Positions 1-11,320 of a stretch of 64,000 nucleotides of DNA are shown here, in pieces. The DNA is from Dioszegia crocea. Its lineage: Eukaryota > Basidiomycota > Tremellomycetes > Tremellales > Bulleribasidiaceae. Position 1 is the stretch's first letter. Every line of letters starts with the position of its first letter. The notes under the pieces were generated by a model. That model saw only the letters and a list, made by a program, of their open reading frames with translations, had not been told where the DNA came from and did not search any database. The stretch covers positions 3,105,826 to 3,169,825 of the forward strand of contig BCKK01000001.1 of NCBI GenBank assembly GCA_001600615.1. The letters run 5' to 3'. A program made the position numbers and the translations under genes.

Positions 1-3000
1 GAGATTCACCACATGTGTGTGTTGGTCGGGTACGGTGCGGACGCGGTCTGCCCGTGGTTGATCATGGAGGGTATTCACAAGGTCGCTCGGGAAGGATTGT
101 AAGTTGAGTGTCGGTTAAGTATCTGGCCGTGCTGACATTCAGGGCAAAGGATGGCCAATCCGCCGACAAGCTCATCGGCAACTACATGAAGGCGATGGAC
201 GAGGGTATGCTCAAGGTGCTCTCCAAAATGGGAGTCTCGACATTGGCCTCTTACAAGGGCGCCCAGCTCTTTGAGATTCTCGGTCTCCACGAGGAGGTCG
301 TCAAGGAGTGCTTTGTCGGCACCGCCTCTCGAGTTCAAGGCGCCACGTTTGAACTCCTCGCGATGGACGCTTTCGAGTTCCACGAGCGGGCCTACCCCTC
401 GCGAGAGACGATCCAAATCCCCGGTATGCCCGAATCAGGCGAATACCACTATCGCCAGGGTTCAGAAATGCGAATCAACGACCCTGTCTCTATCGCCCAA
501 CTGCAGGATGCGGTTCGGGAGAAGAACCAGTCAGCGTACGACAGCTACTCGAAGAACTCCCGCGAGGCTATCAAGCGGGGGACCATGCGTGGTTTGCTCG
601 AGTTTGACTTTGCCAACGCTACCCCTGTGCCCATCGACCAGGTCGAGCCTTGGAACGAAATCGTCAGGCGGTGTGTGACCGGCGCCATGTCGTATGGGTC
701 CATCTCGATGGAGGCGCACACTACTCTGGCTATTGCCATGAACCGATTGGGCGGGAAGTCCAACACTGGAGAAGGAGGAGAGGACGCAGAGCGATCTCTG
801 CCCATTCCCGGACCCGGTGCCGATATGGACGGACAGCCCTACTCGCACGCTATGGAGCTCAAGCCGGTTTGGGATTCACGTCGGTCGGCAATCAAGCAGG
901 TTGCTTCCGGTCGATTCGGTGTGACGTCGAACTACCTCGCGGATGCCGATGAGATTCAGATCAAGATGGCGCAAGGTGCCAAGCCTGGAGAGGGAGGAGA
1001 ATTGCCGGGACACAAGGTGTCTGCTTCTATCGGTCGGACCCGACACTCCACACCTGGTGTCACCCTCGTTTCCCCACCTCCTCACCACGATATCTACTCC
1101 ATCGAAGATCTTAAGCAGCTCATTTACGATCTGAAGGCCTCCAACCCCCGATCTCGAATCTCTGTCAAGCTCGTTTCCGAAGTCGGTGTCGGTATCGTTG
1201 CATCCGGTGTGGCCAAGGCTAAGGCGGACCACATTGTCATTGCTGGGCATGACGGAGGAACCGGTGCCGCCAAGTGGACCAGTATCAAGTATGCTGGTCT
1301 CCCTTGGGAATTGGGATTGGCAGAGACCCATCAGACTCTGGTCTTGAACAATCTGCGAGGCAGAGTGACTGTCCAGACCGACGGTCAGGTCAGGACTGGA
1401 AGGGATATCGCTATTGCGACTTTGCTCGGTGCCGAAGAGTGGGGATTTGCCACTACTCCCCTCATCGCCATGGGCTGTATCATGATGAAAGCTTGTCACA
1501 AGTAAGTTCCGATCAAAGCGTTGCTAATGATAGAAACACTTGCCCCGTTGGTATCGCCACCCAAGATCCTGCTCTCCGAGCCAAGTTCGCCGGTCAGCCC
1601 GAACAAGTTATCAACTTCTTCTACTACATTATCGAGGAGCTCCGAGGCATCATGGCCAAGCTCGGTTTCCGAACCATCAACGAGATGGTCGGTCGATCTG
1701 AGAACCTCGTCGTTGACGACTCCCTTCGTACCCCCAAAACCCAACACCTTGATCTATCGGCGATCCTTAAACCCGCCCACCTCCTCCGTCCTGACGCCGC
1801 CACCTACCGAGTCCGTGCTCAGGATCACAAACTCTACGTCCGGCTAGACAACAAGTTCATTGACGAGGCCGAGCCCGCTATCCAGAAGGGTATCCCCGTC
1901 ACTATCGACTGCGATGTCGTCAACACCGACCGTGCTCTCGGTACCACCCTATCCTACCATGTTTCCAAGAAGTACGGAGAGGCCGGTCTTCCCCGCGACA
2001 CCATCCATGTCAACATGAAGGGGTCGGCTGGTCAGTCCCTCGGCGCCTTCCTGGCCCCTGGTATTACCGTCGAGCTCGAGGGTGACGCTAACGACTACGT
2101 CGGCAAGGGTCTTTCGGGCGGTCGACTCATCGTCTACCCCCCAAAGTCTTCCCCATTCAAGGCGGAAGAGAACATCATCATCGGGAATGTCTGCTTCTTT
2201 GGTGCCACCTCTGGTCAGGCGTTCGTCAGCGGTATTGCAGCCGAGCGATTTGCCGTCCGAAACTCTGGCGCTAGCCTGGTGGTTGAAGGGACGGGTGATC
2301 ACGGATGCGAGTACATGACAGGTGGAAGGGTTGTGGTTTTGGGGTTGACTGGACGGAACTTTGCCGCCGGAATGTCCGGAGGTATCGCCTACGTCCTCGA
2401 CATGGCTCACAACTTTGCCCCCAAGGTCAACAAGAGCACGATCGAGCTTGGTCCCGTTACCGACCCCAAGGAAGTTGCCGAGCTTCGATCGATGATTGAG
2501 GACCACCGTCACTTTACCGGTTCGGAAATTGCCGATCGGGTTTTGCGCAACTTCCACCGCGTTCTGCCCATGTTCGTCCGGGTCATGCCCCTTGACTACA
2601 AGCGGGTATTGCTGGAGCAAGAGGAGAGGGCACTGGAGGAGAAGAAGCGTCAATCCGTTATCGACCTCGTCCCCTCCCAGACCGCTTCGGTCGTCGACCT
2701 CGTTGCCGGCGGTTTCGAATCCACATCCCCCAGCGTTGCTCACTCCGAGCTCGTTACCCCTACCGGCTCGCCCAAACACAAGGCTACCGAGCCCTCTGTC
2801 GTCGATCTGGAAGATGCTCTCATTGACGAGCAAATGTCCAAGGACCGTATGGTCAAACTTGACAAGACCCGCGGTTTCATGAAGTACAAGCGGTTGAATG
2901 AGGCGTACCGTCCCCCCAGGAAGAGGGTCAAGGACTGGAAGGAGCTCTCGGTCAGGTTGACAGACAGGGAATTGAAGTACCAGACAGCGCGCTGTATGGA

Positions 3001-4818
3001 CTGCGGTATTCCCTTCTGTCAATCCGATACCGGTTGCCCGATCGCCAACGTCATTCCTAAGTGGAACCAGATGGTCTTTGAAGACCGCTGGCTAGACGCC
3101 TACAACCGGTTAATGAAGACCAACAACTTCCCCGAGTTCACCGGTCGAGTCTGCCCGGCACCCTGCGAGAGCGCGTGCGTTTTGGGTATCAACGAGGCCC
3201 CTGTCGGTATCAAGAGCGTCGAGTGCTCAATCATTGATAAAGCACACGAAATGGGCTGGGTCGTGGCCAACCCACCTACTCACCGAACCGGTAAAAAGAT
3301 CGCCATCATCGGATCGGGGCCGGCGGGTCTTGCCGCGGCCGATCAGCTCAACAAAGCCGGTCACCTCGTCACTGTCTATGAACGCAATGACCGTATCGGC
3401 GGTCTGCTCATGTACGGTATCCCCAACATGAAGCTCGACAAGAAGATCGTGCAGCGCCGAGTTGACCTCTTGGCAGAGGAGGGTATCAAGTTCGTGACCA
3501 ATGCCCACGTCGGTGTCACTGTCGATGCGATGGAGATTAAGGAGGCGAACGATGCAGTCATTGTGGCCACAGGCGCGACATGGCCACGAGACCTCAAGCT
3601 GCCCAACCGGGAGGTTGACGGTATTCACTTTGCCATGGACTTCTTGCAGCCCAACACAAAGAGTCTGCTCGATTCTGGTTTGGAGGATGGCCACTACTTG
3701 TCGGCCAAGGGCAAGGATGTTATCGTCATTGGGTGAGTTTTTCTACTTTTCACTACTTGTAACATGCTGATTGTATAGTGGTGGAGATACTGGTGAGTTC
3801 GCAAAGATATGATACTGGAATGAAGCTAACGTGCGTACAGGAAATGACTGTCTCGGTGAGTTAAATCTTCCCATGGCTTTTGCCGTCGTCGATTCTAAGC
3901 ACCATATGCTGATCTTCAGGTACCTCTATCCGCCACGGTGCGCGCTCAGTGGTAAACTTTGAGCTCCTCCCTGAGCCCCCATCCACTCGGGCTTCCAACA
4001 ACCCATGGCCACAGTGAGTGACTCACACCGAAATCCGTGGAATCATGCTGATTTCCAAGGTTTGCCAGAGTCAAGAAGTGAGTCGGGCTCTGTAGTGAAC
4101 ATTGATTACATCAAGCTGACCATCGTAAGGACCGATTACGGACACTCCGAGAGTATCAGCATTTGTGAGTGGATTATCTCTCAGCCTGTGGCATGCTGGA
4201 CTATTGCTGACAAAGTCAGACGGCGGGAAAGACCCCCGAGAGTACTGCATCTCCACCAAGCGATTCGTGCTCGATGACGAAGGCAAGCTCAAGGGTCTTG
4301 ACACTGTCCGGGTTGAATGGCAGATGGTCAGCGGTCAGTGGAAGATGGAGGAGGTGATGGGTAGTGAAAAGGTGAATTCGGATTTCGACGCTTTGCTAGT
4401 GGCATATCGCTGACTCGCCCAGTTCTACCCTGGTCAACTCGTCCTCCTTGCTCTCGGCTTCCTGGGCCCCCAGAAGGAGCTCGTCACCGCTCTCAACGTC
4501 AAGCAGGACCCTCGATCGAACATCCAAACTCCCACCGGCAAGTACTCGACCAGTGTTCCCGGAGTGTTCGCTGTGGGCGACTGCAGAAGGGGTCAGTCCC
4601 TCATTGTCTGGGGTATCCAGGAGGGTCGTCGAGGTGCTGTCGAGGTCGACACCTATCTCGAGGGCAACTCGCGACTTGCTTCGCAGGGCGGTATTTCCCT
4701 TCGATCATGGGTGCCTCCGCCAGTCGAGGCGGCTGGGGCGAATGGCGTCGCCAAGGAGGCAATGAAGGGGGCAGAGCAGGACTCGGCGAGCACCGCCGCT
4801 ATCGCTGTTGCTGCTTAG
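1..4818 (+). CDS. GLT1: Glutamate synthase [NADH] (GOGAT), C-terminal two thirds; 5' end outside window
   Basis: Catalyses reductive transfer of the glutamine amide to 2-oxoglutarate, giving two glutamates. Exons: 1-98, 143-1501, 1534-3732, 3779-3792, 3841-3855, 3920-4013, 4060-4077, 4130-4164, 4220-4371, 4423-4818; these give 1459 residues against about 2100 for the full fungal enzyme, so the N-terminal glutaminase half lies upstream. Visible in order: the FMN-binding synthase domain (GHDGGTGA near 1247, [12 protein letters not shown] just after the 32-nt intron), the GXGXG-rich structural domain (about 1930-2500), a cysteine motif for Fe-S clusters (CMDCGIPFC near 2995), and the NAD/FAD module ([12 protein letters not shown] near 3306, second dinucleotide fold VIVIGGGDTG spanning two splice junctions, [13 protein letters not shown] near 4562). 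Single-chain fusion of alpha and beta subunits is normal for fungal and plant NADH-GOGAT. Three of the exons in 3779-4077 are only 14, 15 and 18 nt. Identity is very secure; exon edges follow GT-AG and conserved residues. Confidence 0.97.
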
Positions 4819-5193
4819 GAGAGAAAGACGTGAGGATGAAAAGGGGCTGGTCGGCGAAGGATTGTCTCACGGTTCTGGTTCTTGTGTTCTTGTCTATAGA
4901 TTTCTGTGCTTTGTCTTAATTTGTCTAGATCTTTGTCGGAATGTATAGAAGACTGCATATGTATCGGACGACCGGGTCATATCGCTCCTACAGCAAGCGC
5001 CTCAATCCTAGTTGCGCACTCCACAGCTCGCTTCATATTGTCCGCCTCTACCTTGCCACTTCACACATAGACGCCTTACTACGTCTCCGCAACCGTCAAG
5101 CTAACTTCTTAGTCTGCAGCTGACAGCCGAGAGGAATGGCGCAGATTTTAGGAAGATGAGGGGAATGATGATGGACGCTGACCCCGAGCCGGA
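4819..5193. other. Intergenic, 3' flanks of two convergent genes
   Basis: This 375-base stretch holds the T-rich 3' region of the glutamate synthase gene and the 3' region of the small minus-strand gene. I see no conserved reading frame, RNA gene or repeat in it. Confidence 0.6.
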
Positions 5194-5446
5194 TTACGAT
5201 TTTCCCAGCTTCTGTGATTGGTATCAGCCCAGTCTTTGTCCCATACATGTGCTAACTCGCCTTGTCGACCTTGGCCCGCATGGATGTCCGCTTCTTCACC
5301 TTGCCTTCAACCTCCTCAACTTCCTCCTTCTTCGCCTCCCTTTTTAGCGGTGCTGGTGGTAATGGTTTACTGCTGTTTTTGGCTATTTTGGATGCTGCTT
5401 TTTGCTCTTTCGAGGGACGTTTCGTGAACTTGGCTGAGCGGCCCAT
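5194..5446 (-). CDS. Small lysine-rich protein, 67 aa, unrecognised
   Basis: Starts MGRSAKFTKRPSKEQKAA and is rich in Lys, Glu and Ala; no membrane segment. The frame runs 5446-5261 and then meets a stop two codons later unless spliced. A GC-AG intron fits well: donor GCGAGT (5260-5255), branch point GGGCTGAT, acceptor CACAG, intron 5212-5260 (49 nt). The second exon 5194-5211 then adds KLGKS and a stop, 204 nt in total. Without splicing the product would be 64 aa. The composition suggests a nucleic-acid-associated or nucleolar protein, but that is inference and I do not recognise the family. It is head-to-head with the FYVE gene, sharing a promoter of about 217 bp (5447-5663). Confidence 0.6.
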
Positions 5447-5663
5447 CGTGTCTTGCGGAATACAAGCTGATTGTAGGTGGATGGATCAGTGAGAATCGAG
5501 ATGCTCTTTGCAAAAACTTTATATGGTGGCGTGCCTGATGACAACGCGGCTCTGACCGGCTCTCACTCACTCTCTCACTCAAGCCAAGCAATACCCGTAC
5601 ACTCATTCACCCACTCTTCCCTATCCCCTCTGCCCATCTCATGAGGAACCTGGACCCAATAGT

Positions 5664-8395
5664 ATGACGTCGAGCCCGCCTGCGCTACCAGGCTCGTCGT
5701 TTGATCCGCCACGACGGGCGTTCGGGTCCATCTCCCGGTCCAACGGTCCCAGCGGATCGACATCCTCCACTCCTCCATCCTCCTCGACCCATCTCCCTCT
5801 CCCACTTCGTCCCGAAGCCAATCGTGCGCGATCCGGCTCTACCACATCGGTAAACTCGTTTGAGCGAGAACGGGAGACCTTGTTTGCTGCGGCAGATAAG
5901 GGTATAACATGGCTGTCCGCTTGGGCACCCAAGGGCGAGGGCCGGACCCGTCAATTTCTTGAAAGCAGTCTAAGCGGTGTGGCCACTGTGGCCAGTACGG
6001 TGGGTACAGGTGTACAGGGCGCAGTCAGCGACTTGGGCGTGAAATTTGGGGCCAATGATCTTAGTCCCAGTGGGAGATTGGGGAGGCCATTAAGCTTCAC
6101 CGCGGGTAGTCCGACGGACATTACTGGTGCGATGCTGGGCCCTCCGCCTACGATAGAGGGCGTAAGGCGACTGAGCAACAATCCTCCGCCAGCTCCTCAG
6201 CACTCCTTATCCACACCAGCTATCATCACCACTCAATCAACCTCGTTGCAGATTCCTGCCCCGCGTAGACCGCTGCAACCCAGTAACTTCGCTCGATTGG
6301 GCACGACTGAGACGGTAGTGTCCCTTAACTCTACCGCACCTACTCAATCCAGCTCAAATTCGATCAGGAATGGCCAACAGACTACCGCCGGAGCACCCAA
6401 CAGCCCTCCCATTCCCAGGTCCACTTCCATGTCTGGTCCGAGCGGATACGGTCCGCACGGCTCATCCGGTCTCAACCCGAACGGTGCTTCCTCACGTGCG
6501 TCTGTATCGCACGTCCGCTCTCCCTCATTCAATCTCGTCCATACTCCCTCCTTATCGCGTTCCAGCTCAACCGCTACAACGGGTCTCACTCGGTCGGCAG
6601 GCATGCCGTACAAGATCGGCTTCCAGCCTGCTGGAGTGAGGAATGATAAGACTGCGGCTTTCACGGAAGCGAGGAGAAAGACGGGAGTCGAGCGCGAGAA
6701 GCAGGAAGGGCGGCTGGGGAGACGCTGGGCCAAGGTCAGTTCTCCCGGTCAGATGTAGAACAAAGCGGCTGATTCTCTAGCTGGTCGACCTCCATTTCAA
6801 TCCCACAACCCAGGTCCCTTCACTATCGGCATCCGCATCATCCGCATCTCTCACTTCATCCACAGATCCCAAACCTTCACGCATGCCACGATCAATGTCT
6901 TCTCGTCGGTCCCTTCTGTCTATCGACGGTGCTTTCGATGCGCTTAAGCCTAAAGAGATGTGGAAAGGGCTGAGAACCGTGGCGGCCGCTCCGGGAGCTG
7001 CAGAGGAGAACAGGAAACGGACTGAAGAGCAGGGGATCGTAAAATGGGAGGATGATAGGGAGGTCAAGCGGTGTCGGATCTGTCAGTAAGTCAACATTCC
7101 TTTGCCTCCGCAAAGTATGGTTCTGCAGCTGACCAATATCAGATCCACATTTTCCCTGTCCAACCGCAAGCATCACTGTCGCCTCTGTGGTCGTATAGTC
7201 TGCTCGCTTCCGCCGACCAACCCGGCCCTCCTGGCAGTCCAGATCCAGCTCTTTGCCCCGGCAGATCCATCTGCCGCTACTGATACCGCTTCGTCGGCGC
7301 AAGGATCTCTGCCGCCAGGCACGCGCCGAGAGAAATGCTCTCTGCTTCTAGTCGCGGATTGGAAGAGTGGTCGGGGAGAGGAGGTGGAAGAAGGGTTCGT
7401 GGGGTGGATGAATGTTGGTGATGGGAAGGGGGGCGATGACGTGTTGAGTAGGGAGAGAAGAAAGAGCCTGGCGAGCTCCGTCTCGTCCATGTCGATCGCC
7501 GAGTCGGGAAGTAGTAAAGGTGGAGAGGATGGACGGGGTATACCACTACCTCAGCAGCCGAAGGAGGTGCAAATCAAAGGGCTCAGAGCATGTAGGGAAT
7601 GCTGGGCGGTCGTCTCGTAAGTTCTTCCTCTCCTTTTGGGCAGACTATGTCTCACCGCGCGAAACTGACTGTTCCAGTCGTAAGCAAAAAATGCAGGATC
7701 GACAACGCGTGTCAGGGTTTGCAAGGCTCTATGCAGCATCGCGTACGCTTCAAGCGGAAATAGAAGATGCCATGGGGGACTTTGAGGCTCAGATGGACAT
7801 ATTGACGTGAGTTGCACACCTAGGACGGTCAAGCAGGTATGAGCTTACACCATACAGCGCTTCTTCAGCATCGGCCGAACCCCCACCTCGACTGCTGAAG
7901 CTACACAAACAGCTGCTGGCAATGTTCGCGCAGTATGAGCACTTGTCTAAGCGGGTCTCAAGCTTGCCAGCTGAAGAGGGCGGAAGTCAGAGCTTGGTGC
8001 AGAGTGCAGTTGCGAGAAGTGGGGCCCTGTTTCTGGCCAAGCAGATGGCCAAAGTCCAAGTAAGCACATCAGATCAAATTAGATGTGTTTGAGTGTTACT
8101 GACCTTACAGACTCTGCCCAGGATCCAGAAGATGATCGCCGCTGAGAAACGCAAATCAATGCGTATAGTCGAGACCACCCTTGCGGATCAGCTACGGCTC
8201 GAGGGTGTTGAGACAGATGCCGCAGAGGACGTAGCAATGATGTTGCAGCCGCTGTTGGAGCAGGAAGCTCAACTGGAGATGTACATTGCGGATGCGCATG
8301 CGCAGCGGAAATATGAGGATGCCAAGGCCTTAGGGGAGGCTCTGAGGGACATTCAGGCGGAAATCAGTAGGGTAACTAACGGGGCGTCAGGATGA
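5664..8395 (+). CDS. PEP7: FYVE-domain endosomal tether, Pep7/Vac1 (rabenosyn-5) type
   Basis: Exons 5664-6734, 6781-7085, 7143-7616, 7678-7806, 7858-8059, 8111-8395; 821 aa. The first 400 residues are Ser/Pro-rich and probably disordered. The FYVE zinc finger lies at about residues 447-570 with the WxxD motif (WEDD), CRICQ, the phosphoinositide-binding RKHHCRLCG and later CREC; an insertion rich in Gly/Ser separates its halves. The C-terminus (about 770-815, LEQEAQLEMYIADAHAQRK) looks like the Rab-binding helix of Vac1/rabenosyn. In yeast this family binds PI3P and Vps21/Rab5 and drives Golgi-to-endosome fusion with Vps45. The FYVE assignment is certain from motifs; orthology to Pep7 rests on the C-terminal helix and is less sure. 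One zinc-coordinating motif is split by the intron at 7086-7142. Confidence 0.85.
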
Positions 8396-8765
8396 TGGGT
8401 TGCCAACGAAGGAAAGGGAAAGAAGCTGTACTTTTGTACGTTGTGAAGTAGATCTAGCAGGATGTCAGACACAATGAAAGGGTGATTCCTGGATATGGGA
8501 CAGGAAAGCCAAGATGCTTGATAGATCTGATAGCTACATCTTCCCTCTCTAGGGCTACGTGGGCTGTTGGCCGACTGGCTTCGACCATGTGACATAACTC
8601 ACCGAGATCACAACCCTCCGGGGCGATCTTCGGTGCACCTGTGTTCCGACCCGGCCAGGACAAGCTGATAAGGCTGTCACAGGGGAGCTGGGGACAGATG
8701 TCCGATTCCCCTGGCTGGGTCAGACCAAGCCTGACCTGTGTCCTGTCCGCCAAAGCAAAAAGCGG
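8396..8765. other. Intergenic between convergent genes
   Basis: A 370-base convergent spacer between the FYVE gene and the oxidoreductase-like gene. Short ORFs on the minus strand here have no ATG-led, splice-supported structure. Nothing else seen. Confidence 0.6.
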
Positions 8766-9614
8766 TTAAGTCGCGGCACTGGAGTCTGGTGCCTGCTGCT
8801 TCTTCAATCTATTTTCGAGGCTGAGAGCATGAGTATAGGATCGATACACCCAACAAAACAGACACTCACGCGAAGAACGCAGCCATGGTGGGGTCCATAC
8901 CCGAAACGACTTCCGCCTTGGCTTCTCTTTTGACCTGTCCTGCAGACTCTCCCTCGTCCTCCATCTTCCGAATCACCTCTGGCCAGTCCGAGGTCTGTCT
9001 ACCAGCTTTAACCAGCGCCTCTCTCGCCTCGGACAAAGATGAGGTGTAGGCTTCGAGATCGTCGGCGTATATGGTATACACGCAGTGGACGCATCCGGAC
9101 ATACAGCACTCTGATTGTCAGCACATAGCACGGTACATTGACACCTTGAGAGCAGTCTTAAGTTCGGGAAGAGTCTTAACGTACCCTCTTCACCAGGAGG
9201 CACAGGCTTCTGGGGTATGAGGACCCCTTCGACTCTCATCTCCCTCTCGGCCTGTGGCACAGATTTGGTGGCTGGCTCTGGCGCCAGTGGCACCATCGCT
9301 GGAAGCTGCACCGCGAGCTTTGTACTAGCCTTGGAGCCCGGGGGCGGTGTTTCTTGCAGTGAGGTTCCGACTGGGGCAGTAGCGGAGGTCTCAAAGGCAG
9401 CTCCGGCCGGGTTCGAGACGGTCGGGGCTATATCTGCGATGACTTGAGGGAGGACGGGATAGATGGGGAGACCAGTGCGGGCCGCATATCTTGCGAGCAC
9501 ATTGCCATTCCTTCTAGCGATAGGATTGGTGAGATGAAAGCGTCGAAGATGGGTAGGTGCAGTTCTGATTGAAAAACTCCGAAGGAGGTCGGAAATGCGC
9601 CTGAGTCCAAGCAT
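8766..9614 (-). CDS. Mitochondrial oxidoreductase-like domain protein (OXLD1 family)
   Basis: Exons (minus) 9614-9185, 9110-8870, 8820-8766; 241 aa. The N-terminus MLGLRRISDLLRSF with many Arg/Ser and no acidic residue early is a typical mitochondrial presequence. The signature of the oxidoreductase-like family (PF09791) is rebuilt across the first intron: a proline-rich KPVPPGEEE, then CCMSGCVHCVYTIYADDLEAY. The Cys cluster and YADDLEAY are the family hallmark. The last exon supplies a basic tail (ENRLKKQQ). The upstream codon at 9648-9650 in this frame is GTG, so the ATG at 9612-9614 is the start. Biochemical function of the family is poorly known; the name does not prove oxidoreductase activity. 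It is head-to-head with HOM6 (250 bp apart). Confidence 0.85.
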
Positions 9615-9864
9615 ACTAGCATGTCGGCTCGGGGTCGCAAGTTCTGACACCTAACGAGGGAGTATCGCCTAGAGGAGTAAGGCTAGTCTTATCGGCAGAT
9701 GAGATAGATCTAGAAGAGACGGATCTTGGACGGGAGGCCGATGTCGTCCCGCGAAATTTCAAGAGCTCGCTCCGCCAATTCCAATTTCCCCTCCATCGCT
9801 TGCCTCCATACATCTCTGCCCCATCCTTTCACTTACCTTACCGGCCAAGACCTCACTCATCAAG

Positions 9865-11118
9865 ATGTCCAGCATCGTACTCAAGCCAGTCCCCGTCGCT
9901 TTGATCGGCCTCGGCGGCGTCGGAAAAGCCATCCTCACTCAGCTACTATCCCCGCCTCTGTCGGCCCGCTTCCAGCTCATCCTGATCGCAAACTCCCGTC
10001 TATCCCTGTCTCTTCCCCTCAAATCCGGTCCTCTTACCCCTGCCAACTTCTTGCCCATCCTCGAGCAGCACGGCGTCCCCCTCGACCTCTCTTCTGTCAT
10101 CTCTGTCCTCGCCAACCACCCTGACAGCCCCGGAGTCCTTATCGACTCTACGGGCAGCGAAGGCCTGCCAGCCTTATATGCTCAGACTCTGAGCATGGGC
10201 GTATCCGTTGTCACTCCCAATAAGAAGGGTGCCTCTGGCAAGCTGGACTTATACGAGGCCATCCAGGCAGCATCTTACCCCTTCACCAAGTCACTGTACT
10301 ACGGCGAATCCACCGTCGGCGCCGGTCTCCCCATCCTGAGCACACTCAAAGATCTCGTTCAAACCGGAGACGAGATCATCAAGATCGAGGGTGTCTTCTC
10401 TGGAACCCTGAGCTACATCTTCAACGAGTTCTCAAAGGCGGAAGGCGGGAATGTCAAGTTTTCCGAGGTGGTCAAAGTCGCCAAGGAGAACGGTTACACT
10501 GTATGTTCTTCCGCTTGTCGAGGTGCAAAGCTGACTTGCAAAGGAGCCCGACCCTCGAGATGATCTTTCCGGTACCGACGTCGCCCGTAAACTTACTATC
10601 CTCTCCAGGCTCGTCCCAACCGCCCCGGCCCTGCCCGAAGGTTACGCCTCGGTCCCAACCCAATCTCTTGTCCCCCCCGCACTCGAGGATGCGACTAGCG
10701 CGGAGGAGTACATGAGACGCCTTGAGGAGGGTGACGAGTACTTTGACAAGCTTCGGTCGGAGGCAGCTGCTGAGGGAATGGTGGTTCGATATGTCGGCGT
10801 GATCGATTTGGCGGATGGCAAGGTCGAGTGCAAGCTGGGGAAGTGAGTTTCATTCTAGCTGGTGATGTTCGACAAAGACTCATGGTAGATACCCCTACGA
10901 CCACGCCTTCGCTACCGCGCTGAAGGGTTCTGATAACATCGTCTCGTTCACTACCAAGCGATACTCCCCCAGACCACTTGTGATCCAAGGATCCGGTGCA
11001 GGAGCCGACGTCACGGCGATGGGTTGCACGGTGAGTCGAATTGCTAGACACCACCCCGAAGTAGCTAACGCAATAGTCCGACTTGATCAAAATCCACGAG
11101 CGTGTCGCACATGCATGA
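9865..11118 (+). CDS. HOM6: Homoserine dehydrogenase
   Basis: Converts aspartate semialdehyde to homoserine with NAD(P)H, on the route to Thr, Met and Ile. Exons 9865-10500, 10544-10842, 10889-11030, 11077-11118; 372 aa, close to the 359 aa of yeast Hom6. Visible: the Rossmann motif ALIGLGGVGKA at the N-terminus, VVTPNKKG for cofactor binding, the substrate-region motifs GESTVGAGLPIL and EGVFSGTLSYIFNEF, and the C-terminal VIQGSGAGADVTAMG that is typical of the family. It is monofunctional, with no aspartokinase or ACT domain fused. The start ATG follows a pyrimidine-rich leader. No regulatory element such as a Gcn4 site was convincingly seen. Confidence 0.96.
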
Positions 11119-11320
11119 TGAGCGCTGTTTGGCCTACCATGAGCGTTAGCAGAGTTGGACCATGATGATCTCCCCCCGTCCAACTATTAGCAAGCGACAT
11201 GCAAAAAGATCAATCATCGGCCGATAGTTCACGGCTTGTCCGACGCCCTGGAAGAGCAGACCTGTAAGCCACACCAGTGAGGAAATCAGATCAGATCGGA
11301 ACAAGATTTTCAGCCCAGAT

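Noticed and set aside
876..1499. Long antisense frames over GLT1 (also 1949-3022)
   Set aside because: Expected shadows of GC-biased codon use on the coding strand; no independent features.
9615..9650. Longer start for the OXLD1-type gene
   Set aside because: The codon at 9648-9650 is GTG; the first ATG (9614) begins a convincing mitochondrial presequence.
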